56,757 bases of DNA from Actinomycetota bacterium (GTDB lineage: Bacteria; Actinomycetota; Acidimicrobiia; Acidimicrobiales; JAJPHE01): assembly GCA_021325435.1 (NCBI GenBank), contig JAJPHE010000139.1, forward strand, positions 1-56,757, given 5' to 3'. Below the pieces are notes generated by a model. It worked only from the letters and a program-made list of their open reading frames with translations. It was not told where the DNA came from and made no database searches. A program made the position numbers and the translations under genes. Below, in pieces: positions 17,175-24,410 of this stretch (the first letter of the stretch is position 1; each line of letters starts with the position of its first letter).

Positions 17175-17183
17175 CCTTCTCGG

Positions 17184-17534
17184 GTGGCCCGCTACTGGAG
17201 CGTCGAGGAGGCGCGGGCCTACCTCCCCCGGGCCCGCCAGCTGATCGAGGCCCTGCAGCGGGCCTCGCCGGCGGCCACCGCCCGGGGCAACGGCCACGGG
17301 GAGGTGGCCGAGGACCGCGTGGCCCAGGCCGAGGAGGCGGCGGTCGACGCCGCCGCCGAGCTGGAGCAGGGCGGCATCGTGGTACGGGACCTGCGCACCG
17401 GACTCATCGACTTCCCGGCCCGGGGGGAGGACGGGGTGATCTACCTCCTGTGCTGGAAGCTCTCTGATCCCGACCTGGGCTGGTGGCACCTGCCCGAGGA
17501 GGGGTTCGCCGGGCGCAAGCCGCTGCCCCGCTGA
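17184..17534 (+). CDS. DUF2203 family protein
   Basis: A 116-residue protein starting at a GTG, MARYWSVEEARAYLPR. The body GIVVRDLRTGLIDFPA, then YLLCWKLSDPDLGWWHL and the end GFAGRKPL match the uncharacterised DUF2203 family, in which the N-terminal half is helical and the C-terminal half carries conserved Cys, Trp and His residues. The gene is 9 bases after ogt and may be co-transcribed. Function is unknown. Confidence 0.8.
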   Translation: MARYWSVEEARAYLPRARQLIEALQRASPAATARGNGHGEVAEDRVAQAEEAAVDAAAELEQGGIVVRDLRTGLIDFPARGEDGVIYLLCWKLSDPDLGWWHLPEEGFAGRKPLPR

Positions 17535-17595
17535 CCGGTTGTCCCCGGGCGCCGGTTGGGTAGATAGACGCGGAAGCCGGACCGGGAGGTCGACG

Positions 17596-18201
17596 ATGCG
17601 CGGTGTGGATTACGGCCACGACGTGATCGATGCCCTGCAACAGGAAGACGAGGGGATCCGCGGGCTGCTCGACGAGTACTTCGCCGAGGGCGACCACGTG
17701 CGCCGGTCGGCGCTGGGCAAGCAGCTGCTCGAGCGCTGCTCCGTGCAGGACACGGTAAAAGAGGAGATCATCCACGGGCTGCTCCACGACCTGGGCCGCA
17801 AGGATCTGGCCGACCGCCTCGACGCCAACTCCGCCGCCCGCCGGCGGATCCTCGGCTCCCTCGACGAGATGAGCGCCGGGGTCACCAGCCGCGACCTGCA
17901 TCTCAGCTCGAGCGGGGAGTTCGACAAAACGGTCGCCCAGCTGCGCGACCTGTTGGGGGAGCACCTGCGCCACGAAGAGGAGGAGGTCATCCCCCTGCTG
18001 CGACGCGAGGTCCCCGCCGAGGAGCTGCGCAAGATGACCGAGCGCCTCGAGGACGCGAGAGGCCGGGCCCCCACTCGGGCCGACCCCGACGCCGGGCCCG
18101 CTCATGCCACCAATCCGGTGGTGCGCAAGGTGAAGGCGGCGGTCTCCAAGCTGCGCGACGTCCCCGACGCGCCCGCCTACCACCCGACGTCCAAGGACTA
18201 A
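17596..18201 (+). CDS. Hemerythrin-type (HHE) cation-binding domain protein
   Basis: A 201-residue protein of helices rich in His and Glu. His8 with Asp/Glu, then KEEIIHGLLHDL (55-66), then GEHLRHEEEEVIPLLRR place candidate di-iron ligands as in bacterial HHE/hemerythrin proteins that bind O2 or NO or handle iron. The C-terminal 50 residues are basic and lack these ligands. GGGAGG precedes ATG 17596 at good spacing. It converges on the Usp gene, with four bases between stops. Given the DosR-type region that follows, a role in oxygen or NO response is plausible, but no DosR-like box is seen upstream. Confidence 0.8.
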   Translation: MRGVDYGHDVIDALQQEDEGIRGLLDEYFAEGDHVRRSALGKQLLERCSVQDTVKEEIIHGLLHDLGRKDLADRLDANSAARRRILGSLDEMSAGVTSRDLHLSSSGEFDKTVAQLRDLLGEHLRHEEEEVIPLLRREVPAEELRKMTERLEDARGRAPTRADPDAGPAHATNPVVRKVKAAVSKLRDVPDAPAYHPTSKD

Positions 18202-18205
18202 CCCG

Positions 18206-18637
18206 TCAGTCGGTCGTTCGCAGCACCACCACCGGGCACCGGGCATGGTGCACGCACTGCTGGCTTACCGACCCGAGCAGCAGGCCGGTGAACCCGCCCC
18301 GGCCCCTCGCCCCGACCACGAGAAGGTCGGCGCCCTTGCTGGCCTCGACCAGCACGCCGGAAGCGGTGCCGAACACCACCTCGCGCACCACCCGGTCGCC
18401 GGCCGCCTCTCCCAGCACCTCCTCCAGCTGCTGGTCGACCATGCGCTCGGCCTCGCCCAGGATGAGCCCGGGGGCCGGTAGCGGGGGCATTACGGCGCCG
18501 AACCCCGACACCACCGGATAAGTGCAGGCGTGGACCACGTGAAGCTCGGCGCCTCGCAGCGCCGCCTCGTCCCACGCCCAACGCAGGGCCAGGCGCGAGG
18601 CGTCCGATCCGTCGATGCCAACGACGATCCTCGTCAC
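18206..18637 (-). CDS. Universal stress protein (UspA family)
   Basis: A 143-residue single-domain Usp. It begins RIVVGIDGSDASRLALRWA and has the nucleotide-binding loop VVGARGRGG followed by GSVSQQ near the C-terminus, so ATP binding is expected. Its promoter region contains two tandem DosR-like boxes (18710-18745), shared with the divergent 18800 gene. In M. tuberculosis several Usp genes (for example Rv2623) belong to the DosR dormancy regulon. I infer control by the devR gene at 21688. Confidence 0.9.
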   Translation of the reverse strand: MTRIVVGIDGSDASRLALRWAWDEAALRGAELHVVHACTYPVVSGFGAVMPPLPAPGLILGEAERMVDQQLEEVLGEAAGDRVVREVVFGTASGVLVEASKGADLLVVGARGRGGFTGLLLGSVSQQCVHHARCPVVVLRTTD

Positions 18638-18709
18638 CGTGCATCACCTCCACCACCAGGGTGGCCGTCCGCCTCGGGGCCCCAGTAGGGCCACAGGGGT
18701 CACGCGACC

Positions 18710-18723
18710 GGTCCCAAGGTCCC
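18710..18723 (+). promoter_or_regulatory. DosR-like box, distal
   Basis: GGTCCCAAGGTCCC matches 12 of 14 positions of the reversed DosR core GGGnCnAAAGTCCC. Its centre is 22 bp from that of the next box, i.e. about two helical turns, the arrangement usual at DosR promoters. Confidence 0.5.
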
Positions 18724-18731
18724 CACCGCTA

Positions 18732-18745
18732 GGGACTTTCGTCCC
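18732..18745 (+). promoter_or_regulatory. DosR-like box, proximal
   Basis: GGGACTTTCGTCCC is a full match to the DosR/DevR core GGGACTTTnGnCCC. It lies 95 bases before the Usp start on the minus strand and 55 bases before the 18800 gene on the plus strand, so it could serve both. Confidence 0.75.
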
Positions 18746-18799
18746 TCCCCGCCGCCATGGGCGACGCGCCACCGTGATGTCGGGAGCGAGGAGATGGCC

Positions 18800-19237
18800 A
18801 TGGGTTGGGAGGGGCTCGAGTTCGATTTCGACGGACCGGTGGGGGAAGCCGAGGCTTTGCTCGCCGGGCGGTTCTGCGAGCACGCCGTGGCCCGGGGATG
18901 GGCGATCCCGTCCTGGGCGTGGCTCAACCGGGTGGCCCACGCCGACCCGGGCGAGCTCGAGCGGCTGGCGGCGAACGGGCCGCGGCGCCTGCCGGCCGGG
19001 CAGGCGGCCCCGGACTGGAGGGCGGCGCTGGCGGCCATCGCCCGCGACGTGCTCGACGCCGCCGACGGGGAGCCTGAGGTCCTCTCGCTCCTCCAGCGGC
19101 GGGCCCTGGTGCCGCTGGAGCTGGCGCTCATGGCGGCGGAGGAGCGGGGCTCGGCCGGAGTCACGCCGGTGATGCTGGCCCGGCTGTCCCAGGCGGCGAT
19201 GCGCGGCCACCCCAGCATGGGCTGGCCGGCGTTCTAG
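18800..19237 (+). CDS. Hypothetical protein with PSWAWLN / LVPLELAL motifs
   Basis: A 145-residue soluble protein, paralogous in part to the 182-aa product at 14488-15036: PSWAWLNRVAH and RALVPLELALM are shared. Its N-terminus is acidic (GLEFDFDGPVGEAEALL). No known family was recognised. ATG 18800 has GAGGAG six bases upstream; ATG 18794 directly abuts it and is less likely. The tandem DosR-like boxes upstream suggest induction in low oxygen or NO. Its end overlaps by four bases that of the CBS gene on the other strand. Confidence 0.72.
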   Translation: MGWEGLEFDFDGPVGEAEALLAGRFCEHAVARGWAIPSWAWLNRVAHADPGELERLAANGPRRLPAGQAAPDWRAALAAIARDVLDAADGEPEVLSLLQRRALVPLELALMAAEERGSAGVTPVMLARLSQAAMRGHPSMGWPAF

Positions 19238-19656
19238 GAGTCCCCCCAGTCGGGTGACGCCGTACGCAGCAGGGTGCGTAGCGCCTCACGGGCCGACAAC
19301 ACCCCGACCGGGCGCCCCCCGCTGTCCACCACGAGGAGATGGCGAACCGACTGGGCCAGCATCAGGTCGGCGGCCGCCCGCAGCGAGGTGTCGGCGGCGA
19401 CGACCACCGGGTGACGGGTCGCCACCGGACCCACCGGCGATTCGGGCCCGAGCCCCTCGGCCAGGGCCCTCACCAGGTCGCGCTCGCTGACCACGGCGGG
19501 CTCGCCGGGGCCCGAGAGCACCGCCAGCGAGAGTCCGGCGTCGGTCATTCGTCCCGCCACGACCCCCAGGGACTCGTCGGGCCGGGCCTGCACGGGCGCA
19601 ACGAGATGGAGCAGGCCCACCCTGGTGCCCGGTCCGACCAGCTGTGTGTTGTCCAC
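19234..19656 (-). CDS. CBS-pair protein (Hrp1-like)
   Basis: About 140 residues comprising two CBS motifs and little else. The first reads ESLGVVAGRMTDAGLSLAVL then VVSERDLVRAL; the second ends VRHLLVVDSGGRPVGVLSAR. CBS pairs bind adenine nucleotides. The M. tuberculosis equivalent in layout, Hrp1 (Rv2626c), is a DosR-regulon protein. GTG 19656 (VDNTQLVGPG) is taken as start since the frame further upstream runs through the DosR-like box at 19715. A CBS half-domain relic with similar sequence lies at 23554. Confidence 0.8.
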   Translation of the reverse strand: MDNTQLVGPGTRVGLLHLVAPVQARPDESLGVVAGRMTDAGLSLAVLSGPGEPAVVSERDLVRALAEGLGPESPVGPVATRHPVVVAADTSLRAAADLMLAQSVRHLLVVDSGGRPVGVLSAREALRTLLRTASPDWGDS

Positions 19657-19714
19657 CGGCCCATGGTCCGTCGCTCCGGGGTTCCACCGAGAGTGTCCGA
19701 GGGCCCTGCGGCCC

Positions 19715-19728
19715 GGGACCTTCGACCC
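19715..19728 (+). promoter_or_regulatory. DosR-like box between CBS gene and cytochrome b operon
   Basis: GGGACCTTCGACCC fits the DosR core GGGACyTTnGnCCC. It lies 59 bases from the CBS start on one side and 60 bases from the start of the 63-aa membrane peptide on the other, a position suited to either or both. A weaker half-site (GGGCCC, 19701-19706) precedes it. Confidence 0.65.
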
Positions 19729-19788
19729 TACGTCTCCGGCGCCGACACGGCCGACCATGACCAGGAGCACGGACAGGAGGTACCGGAG

Positions 19789-19980
19789 TTGGGCGTCAAT
19801 GTGATCGCAGCCGTGGGCAATGTCCTATCCGCCGTCTGGAACATGAACCATCCGGGGCGGTACCTGCACTGGTGGTTCATCACCATCTCGGTGGCCAACC
19901 TGACGGTCATCGCCCTGATGATCGTGACGTTCGCCCTCGCCATCCTCCTGCCCTTCCCCCACAGGAGGAACCGACAGTGA
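19789..19980 (+). CDS. 63-aa single-pass membrane peptide, first gene of the cytochrome b operon
   Basis: TTG 19789 has a strong AGGAGGT seven bases upstream. The 63-residue product has a short N-terminal part with VWNMNHPGRYLHWWF, one membrane helix (about residues 30-53, ITISVANLTVIALMIV) and a basic end PFPHRRNRQ. It resembles no protein I know. The stop overlaps the GTG of the cytochrome b gene, so it is translationally coupled and is probably a small subunit of that complex. Confidence 0.75.
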   Translation: MGVNVIAAVGNVLSAVWNMNHPGRYLHWWFITISVANLTVIALMIVTFALAILLPFPHRRNRQ

Positions 19981-20702
19981 CCGTCACGGACCAGGACAGT
20001 CGCATGTGGACGGCGCGGCTCCGGGGCGCCGCCGTCCGAGCCCTTCCCCCGGACCGGCTGCTGCCCGACCGGCAGCCCAGCTACGTGGCTTCGTGGATCT
20101 ACGTGTTCGGCGTGCTGACCCTGTCGGCCCTGGCGGTCGTGGTGGCGTCCGGCTGCGTGCTGGCGTTGAAGGGGCCCTCGTGGTGGCACACGTCGAACGT
20201 CGGCCTGTTCTTCAACAGCCTTCACCTGTGGAGCGTGGAGCTGTTCTTCTTCTTCATGGTCATCCACCTGTGGGGCAAGTTCTTCATGGCCGCCTGGCGG
20301 GGCAAGCGGGCTCTCACCTGGATCACGGGGGCCGTGGCTTTCATCACCTCGATCGCCACCGCCTTCACCGGCTATCTCAGCCAGCAGAACTTCGACTCGC
20401 AGTGGATCTCGACCCAGGCCAAGGACGGTCTCAACTCGGTCGGGATCGGCGCCTTCTTCAACGTGTTGAACTTCGGCCAGATGTTCATGTGGCACATCCT
20501 CCTGCTCCCCCTGGGGCTGGGGGCGCTGGTGGCGTTGCACATCCTCATGGTGAGGTTGCGCGGCGTCGTACCTCCTTTCCCGGCCAAGGGTGAGCAGACC
20601 GTCGACGAGGTCACCCACCTCCCGCTCCCCACGACCAACGGTTCCTCGGCCCACGGCAACGGCAAGAGCGCCGGCCCCATGACCAAGGAGGTGGTCAAGT
20701 GA
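19977..20702 (+). CDS. b6-type cytochrome b N-terminal subunit
   Basis: A 241-residue membrane protein with four main helices. Haem-ligand histidines appear as pairs: H-x13-H in SLHLWSVELFFFFMVIHLW and H-x14-H in MWHILLLPLGLGALVALH, the spacing of cytochrome b6 rather than mitochondrial cytochrome b. It should hold two b haems and oxidise quinol together with a Rieske protein. GTG 19977 follows AGGAGGA and overlaps the previous stop; the 3' end overlaps the next start as GTGA. The tail after about 200 is polar. A DosR-like box lies upstream of the operon. Confidence 0.9.
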   Translation: MTVTDQDSRMWTARLRGAAVRALPPDRLLPDRQPSYVASWIYVFGVLTLSALAVVVASGCVLALKGPSWWHTSNVGLFFNSLHLWSVELFFFFMVIHLWGKFFMAAWRGKRALTWITGAVAFITSIATAFTGYLSQQNFDSQWISTQAKDGLNSVGIGAFFNVLNFGQMFMWHILLLPLGLGALVALHILMVRLRGVVPPFPAKGEQTVDEVTHLPLPTTNGSSAHGNGKSAGPMTKEVVK

Positions 20703-21691
20703 CACTCGTCGCCGAGCGCCCGAGCGCGCCGACCCGGGCCGAGCGGCGCCAGGCCCGTCGCCGCCCCGCCTCCTGGCAGGGGCCCTACGTCCGCTACGAC
20801 ATCGTCAAGGAGTTCGTCATCGCCCTGGTGGTGGTGACGATGCTCACCGTCGCCCTGGCCGCCGTCTTGTCCTCGCCCGACGACCGGGCCCTGACGGTCA
20901 GCAACTGGGCCCAGGCCGACCCGGTGGACTTCGCCACCACGGCCATATCTGAGCTGGACGGCTCGTCGGGCACCGCCCAGTACGGGCCGCCGTACACCCA
21001 CGTCCCCGGAGCGGGCCAGAAGATCGGGCCCATCGGCCTGCAGAGCTTCGCCGGGGTGCGCACGCCGGTCGACACGGCCAACGACTTCGTCCTGTCGCCG
21101 CTGCACACCGTGGCCGGGTACCAGCCGGCCCTGACGGCCGCCCTCACCCAGTACCAGTCAGCGTCGGCGGACCAGCAGGGCAAGTGGACCTCGGCCTACG
21201 AGGACGCGGTCAAGAAGGCCACCTTCGGCCCGACGGGACTGGTGGTGCCACCGGGCGGCTACGGGCCGGTGGGCACGCTGATCTCCGCCGAGACGACCAT
21301 GGCCCGCACCGGCGCCCTCGACGGCTACCTGCTGTCCAGCAAGCAGTTCTACGGGACCGACTACACCAAGCCGCTCCTGTTCCTGGCCGACGGGTCCTAC
21401 CTCGCCGCCAAGGCCCAGTCCGAGCACCTCCATGGAAACCAGTGGGGGATGATGAACGAGACGGGCCGCTACCCGGGCCAGGCGTGGCTGTGGCTGTACA
21501 CCATGTGGTACCAGATCCCTCCGTTCTCGACGTCGGGCAATGCCGACGCCCTCATCTGGGGGATCATGCTCGTGCTCACCCTGGCCCTGATCTGCGTGCC
21601 GTTCATACCCGGGTTGCGGTCCCTGCCCCGGCGGCTGGGCGTGTACCGCCTCATCTGGCGTGAGCACTACCGGCGGGTGGAGGCCCGATGA
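20699..21691 (+). CDS. Subunit IV-like partner of cytochrome b with a large extracytoplasmic insert
   Basis: A 330-residue protein with one membrane helix at about 36-59 (VKEFVIALVVVTMLTVALAA) and two near the C-terminus (about 260-305). The order of elements recalls cytochrome bc/b6f subunit IV: a DP-x-F segment after helix one, then aromatic WLWLYTMWYQIPP where PEWY would stand, then a helix ending PFIPGLR. Between them lies an insert of about 170 residues with no known domain. There is no CxxCH, so no c-type haem. Assignment is by position and weak pattern similarity only. It overlaps both neighbours by four bases. Confidence 0.6.
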   Translation: MTLVAERPSAPTRAERRQARRRPASWQGPYVRYDIVKEFVIALVVVTMLTVALAAVLSSPDDRALTVSNWAQADPVDFATTAISELDGSSGTAQYGPPYTHVPGAGQKIGPIGLQSFAGVRTPVDTANDFVLSPLHTVAGYQPALTAALTQYQSASADQQGKWTSAYEDAVKKATFGPTGLVVPPGGYGPVGTLISAETTMARTGALDGYLLSSKQFYGTDYTKPLLFLADGSYLAAKAQSEHLHGNQWGMMNETGRYPGQAWLWLYTMWYQIPPFSTSGNADALIWGIMLVLTLALICVPFIPGLRSLPRRLGVYRLIWREHYRRVEAR

Positions 21692-22338
21692 TCAAAGTCT
21701 TCCTGCTCGACGACCATCCAGTGGTTCGGGCCGGGCTGCGCGGCATGCTCGAGCTCGAAGAGGACATGACGGTGGTGGGAGAGGCCGCCAGTGCGGCCGA
21801 GGCCCTCAACCGGATACCGCTGTGCTCCCCGGACGTGGCCATCCTCGACGTGCGCCTGCCCGACGGCAACGGCATCGAGGTCTGCCGCGAGGTCCGTTCG
21901 GCTGTGCCCGGGGTGTCGTGTCTGATCCTCACCTCGTTCGCCGACGACGAAGCCCTCTTCAGCTCGATCATGGCCGGGGCCGCCGGCTACGTGCTCAAGC
22001 AAGTGCGGGGGACCGACCTGGTGGGCGCCATCCGGCGGGTGGCGGCGGGGGAGTCCCTGCTCGACCCGGCGGTCACCCTGCGGGTGCTGCAACGGCTGCG
22101 GGCCGAGCCGGAGGACGACGAGATGCTGGGCCGCCTCACCGAGCAGGAGCGGCGCATCCTCGATCTCATCGCCGAGGGTCGGACCAACCGCCAGATCGCC
22201 GACTCGATGTTCCTGGCCGAGAAGACCGTCAAGAACTACGTGTCCAACCTGCTGGCCAAGCTGGGCATGCACCGCCGCACCGAGGCGGCCGTGTACGCCG
22301 CCCGGCTGGCCGAGCGGAGAGGGCCCCGCACCGCCTGA
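21688..22338 (+). CDS. devR: DevR/DosR-type response regulator (NarL/LuxR family)
   Basis: A 216-residue regulator. The receiver has LLDDHPVVR, phospho-Asp54 in VAILDVRLPDGNG, and Lys in GYVLKQV. The C-terminal LuxR-type helix-turn-helix reads LTEQERRILDLIAEG, then FLAEKTVKNYVSNLLAKLGM, very close to M. tuberculosis DosR. DosR activates a dormancy regulon in hypoxia, NO or CO. ATG 21688 overlaps the cytochrome subunit stop (ATGA), so the regulator is the last gene of the cytochrome operon and would be autoregulated through the 19715 box. The devS-like kinase converges on it with no gap. Confidence 0.88.
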   Translation: MIKVFLLDDHPVVRAGLRGMLELEEDMTVVGEAASAAEALNRIPLCSPDVAILDVRLPDGNGIEVCREVRSAVPGVSCLILTSFADDEALFSSIMAGAAGYVLKQVRGTDLVGAIRRVAAGESLLDPAVTLRVLQRLRAEPEDDEMLGRLTEQERRILDLIAEGRTNRQIADSMFLAEKTVKNYVSNLLAKLGMHRRTEAAVYAARLAERRGPRTA

Positions 22339-23469
22339 TCACGACGGCGGAAGTGGCACCTCCCAGGTCACCCGGGTACCGCCGGACGGGATGGCCTCGG
22401 CCGTGAAGCGGCCGCCGCGCCGCTCGGCCCGGGCGACCATGTTGGCCAGCCCCATGCCCGCCCGGCGCGACGCCGGCAGGCCGGCCCCGTCGTCGGTGAC
22501 CCTCAGGGCCACCCGGTCGGTGACGGTGACCTCCACCTGGGCCGAGGAGGCGCCGGCGTGGCGGGCCACGTTGGACAGCGCCTCGCGCAATGTCGGCAAC
22601 AGGTCGGTGAGGAGGTCGTCGGTGACGGCGCTGTCCACCGGGCCGGTGAAGACGACCGGGGGCTCGAAGCCCAACGGCTCGGCCATCTCCACGGCCAGGG
22701 CGAGCAGCTGGGCCCGCGGGGTGCCGGCGTCGGTCGGCCGGGCCTCGAGGTTGAAGATGGTGGTGCGGATGCGGCGGATGGTGTCGTCGAGATCGTCGAC
22801 GGCCCCCTGCACCCGCTTGGCCACCTCGGCCTGCTCGGCCAGGCGCACCGTCCCCTGTAGGGACAGGGCGGTGGCGAACAGCCGCTGGATCACCTCGTCG
22901 TGCAGGGCCCGGGCGATGCGGTCGCGGTCCTCCCACAGCTGCAGCTCGGCCACCTCGGAGTGCAGGCGGGCGTTGTCGATAGCGACGCCCGCGGCCACGG
23001 CGAGGGCGGTCAACACCTGCTCGTCATCCTCGCTGAACTCGGGGGCGGTTTGCTTGTCGGTCAGGTACAGGTTGCCGAACACCCGGTCGCGCGCCTGGAT
23101 GGGCACGCCCAGGAACGAGGTCATCTTCGGGTGGCCGGGCGGGAAGCCCACGCTGTCGGGGTGCTGGGCGACATCGGCCAGGCGCAGCGGACGGGGGTCG
23201 AGGATCAGCAGCCCGAGCACGCCGTGACCCTCGGGGTTGGGGCCGAGCCGGCGACGGGTCTCCTCGTCAATGCCGACGGTGAGGAACTCCGACAGGCCGC
23301 CCTGAGGGTCGAGGACGCCGAGGGCCCCGTAGCGGGCGTCGACCAGGGCGCAGGCCTCCTCGACGATGTGCTGGAGGAGGGCCGGAAGGGCCAGGTCCGA
23401 CTCGAGGAGGAGCACCGCCTGCAGCAGCCGGCGCAGGCGGGCCGGGTCCTCGATGTCGGCGAACGGCAC
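22339..23469 (-). CDS. devS: DevS-like GAF sensor histidine kinase
   Basis: A 376-residue cytosolic kinase. It has a GAF domain (about 25-175), a HisKA_3 dimerisation/phosphoacceptor helix with RIARALHDEVIQRLF, and a HATPase with NVARHAGAS, VTDDGAGLP and GMGLANM. M. tuberculosis DosS/DosT have two GAF domains, the first haem-binding; here only one is present, so the sensing mechanism may differ. GTG 23469 (MPFADIEDPARL) is the best start, as the frame upstream becomes Pro/Arg-rich. A DosR-like box (23489-23502) lies just upstream. It converges on devR. Confidence 0.85.
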   Translation of the reverse strand: MPFADIEDPARLRRLLQAVLLLESDLALPALLQHIVEEACALVDARYGALGVLDPQGGLSEFLTVGIDEETRRRLGPNPEGHGVLGLLILDPRPLRLADVAQHPDSVGFPPGHPKMTSFLGVPIQARDRVFGNLYLTDKQTAPEFSEDDEQVLTALAVAAGVAIDNARLHSEVAELQLWEDRDRIARALHDEVIQRLFATALSLQGTVRLAEQAEVAKRVQGAVDDLDDTIRRIRTTIFNLEARPTDAGTPRAQLLALAVEMAEPLGFEPPVVFTGPVDSAVTDDLLTDLLPTLREALSNVARHAGASSAQVEVTVTDRVALRVTDDGAGLPASRRAGMGLANMVARAERRGGRFTAEAIPSGGTRVTWEVPLPPS

Positions 23470-23488
23470 GGAGCCGAATGTAGACCTC

Positions 23489-23502
23489 GGGACATTAGGC
23501 CC
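23489..23502 (+). promoter_or_regulatory. DosR-like box upstream of devS
   Basis: GGGACATTAGGCCC fits GGGACnTTnGnCCC at all fixed positions. It is 19 bases from the devS start on the minus strand and about 50 bases before a truncated CBS reading frame on the plus strand. The short distance to devS implies a leaderless or very short-leader transcript if it is used in that direction. Confidence 0.6.
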
Positions 23503-23553
23503 TGTCGCATCTCGCCCCGGAGTGGTTGGTGGGCCCTGTCGTCGCGGGCGCCA

Positions 23554-23700
23554 GTGTGGGCCTCCACCACCACCCGGGTCGGCGACGCCGTGCGCTTGAT
23601 GGTCCACCACCGCGTCCGCCACCTGGTGGTGGTGAACGACGAGGGGCGCCCGGCGGGTGTCCTGTCGGTGGACGATCTGCTGGGCTGGCTCGACCGGTAG
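23554..23700 (+). pseudogene. Truncated CBS-domain fragment
   Basis: The frame ending at TAG 23700 encodes the last part of a CBS motif: VGDAVRLMVHHRVRHLVVV then GRPAGVLSVDDLLGWLDR. It resembles the end of the intact CBS protein at 19234. Everything upstream in this frame is antisense to devS and has no CBS character, so at least three quarters of a CBS pair is missing. The nearest in-frame GTG (23554) would give 48 residues. The plus-direction DosR-like box at 23489 may be its old promoter. Confidence 0.6.
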
Positions 23701-23741
23701 CCGCCTGCCGGCGTCCCCAGCGGACCAGGCATGCTGGAGGG

Positions 23742-24410
23742 ATGAGGGTCCTGGTCGTCGAGGACGAGGCGCGCATGGCCGACGCCATCCGGCGCGGCCT
23801 CGAAGGTGAGGGCTACCAGGTCGACGTGGCGGCGACCGGGGCGGAGGGCCTCAGCCGGGCCCGCTCGCGCGACTACGACGCCATCGTCTGCGACATCCTC
23901 CTGCCGGAGGTCAACGGCTTTCAGGTGTGCTCCACCCTGCGCGAGGAGGGGAACTGGACGCCGCTGCTCATGCTGACGGCCAAGCAGGGCGAGCTCGACG
24001 AGGCCGAGGCCCTCGACACCGGCGCCGATGACTTCCTGTCCAAGCCGTTCTCCTTCGTGGTTCTCCTGGCCCGGCTGCGGGCGCTGACCCGGCGGGCGGA
24101 GCGGCCGGCGTCCCTGTCGGCCGGCGACCTCGTCCTCGACCCGGCCGCCCACCGCTGCACCCGGGCGGGTGTCGAGGTTCCCCTCTCGCGGCGCGAGTTC
24201 TCCGTGCTCGAGCACCTCCTCCGCCACCGGGGCGAGGTGGTGCCCAAGCGGCAGCTCCTGGCCGAGGTGTGGGGCCCCGACTTCGACGGCGACCCCAACA
24301 TCGTCGAGGTGTACGTCGGATACCTGCGACGCAAGGTGGACGCGCCGTTCGACCGCTCGACCATCCGCACCGTGCGCGGCGTCGGCTACCGGATCGACGA
24401 GGACGCGTAG
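23742..24410 (+). CDS. OmpR/PhoB-type response regulator
   Basis: A 222-residue regulator: RVLVVEDEARMADAI, phospho-Asp51 in VCDILLPEVNGF, Lys in FLSKPFSF, then a winged-helix DNA-binding domain with LSRREFSVLEHLLRHRGEVV and the terminal RTVRGVGYRID. CTGGAGGG precedes the ATG at 23742. Its stop shares a base with the GTG of the next gene, a membrane sensor kinase, so the two form a classic two-component operon resembling MprAB/CutRS-type systems. Confidence 0.92.
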   Translation: MRVLVVEDEARMADAIRRGLEGEGYQVDVAATGAEGLSRARSRDYDAIVCDILLPEVNGFQVCSTLREEGNWTPLLMLTAKQGELDEAEALDTGADDFLSKPFSFVVLLARLRALTRRAERPASLSAGDLVLDPAAHRCTRAGVEVPLSRREFSVLEHLLRHRGEVVPKRQLLAEVWGPDFDGDPNIVEVYVGYLRRKVDAPFDRSTIRTVRGVGYRIDEDA

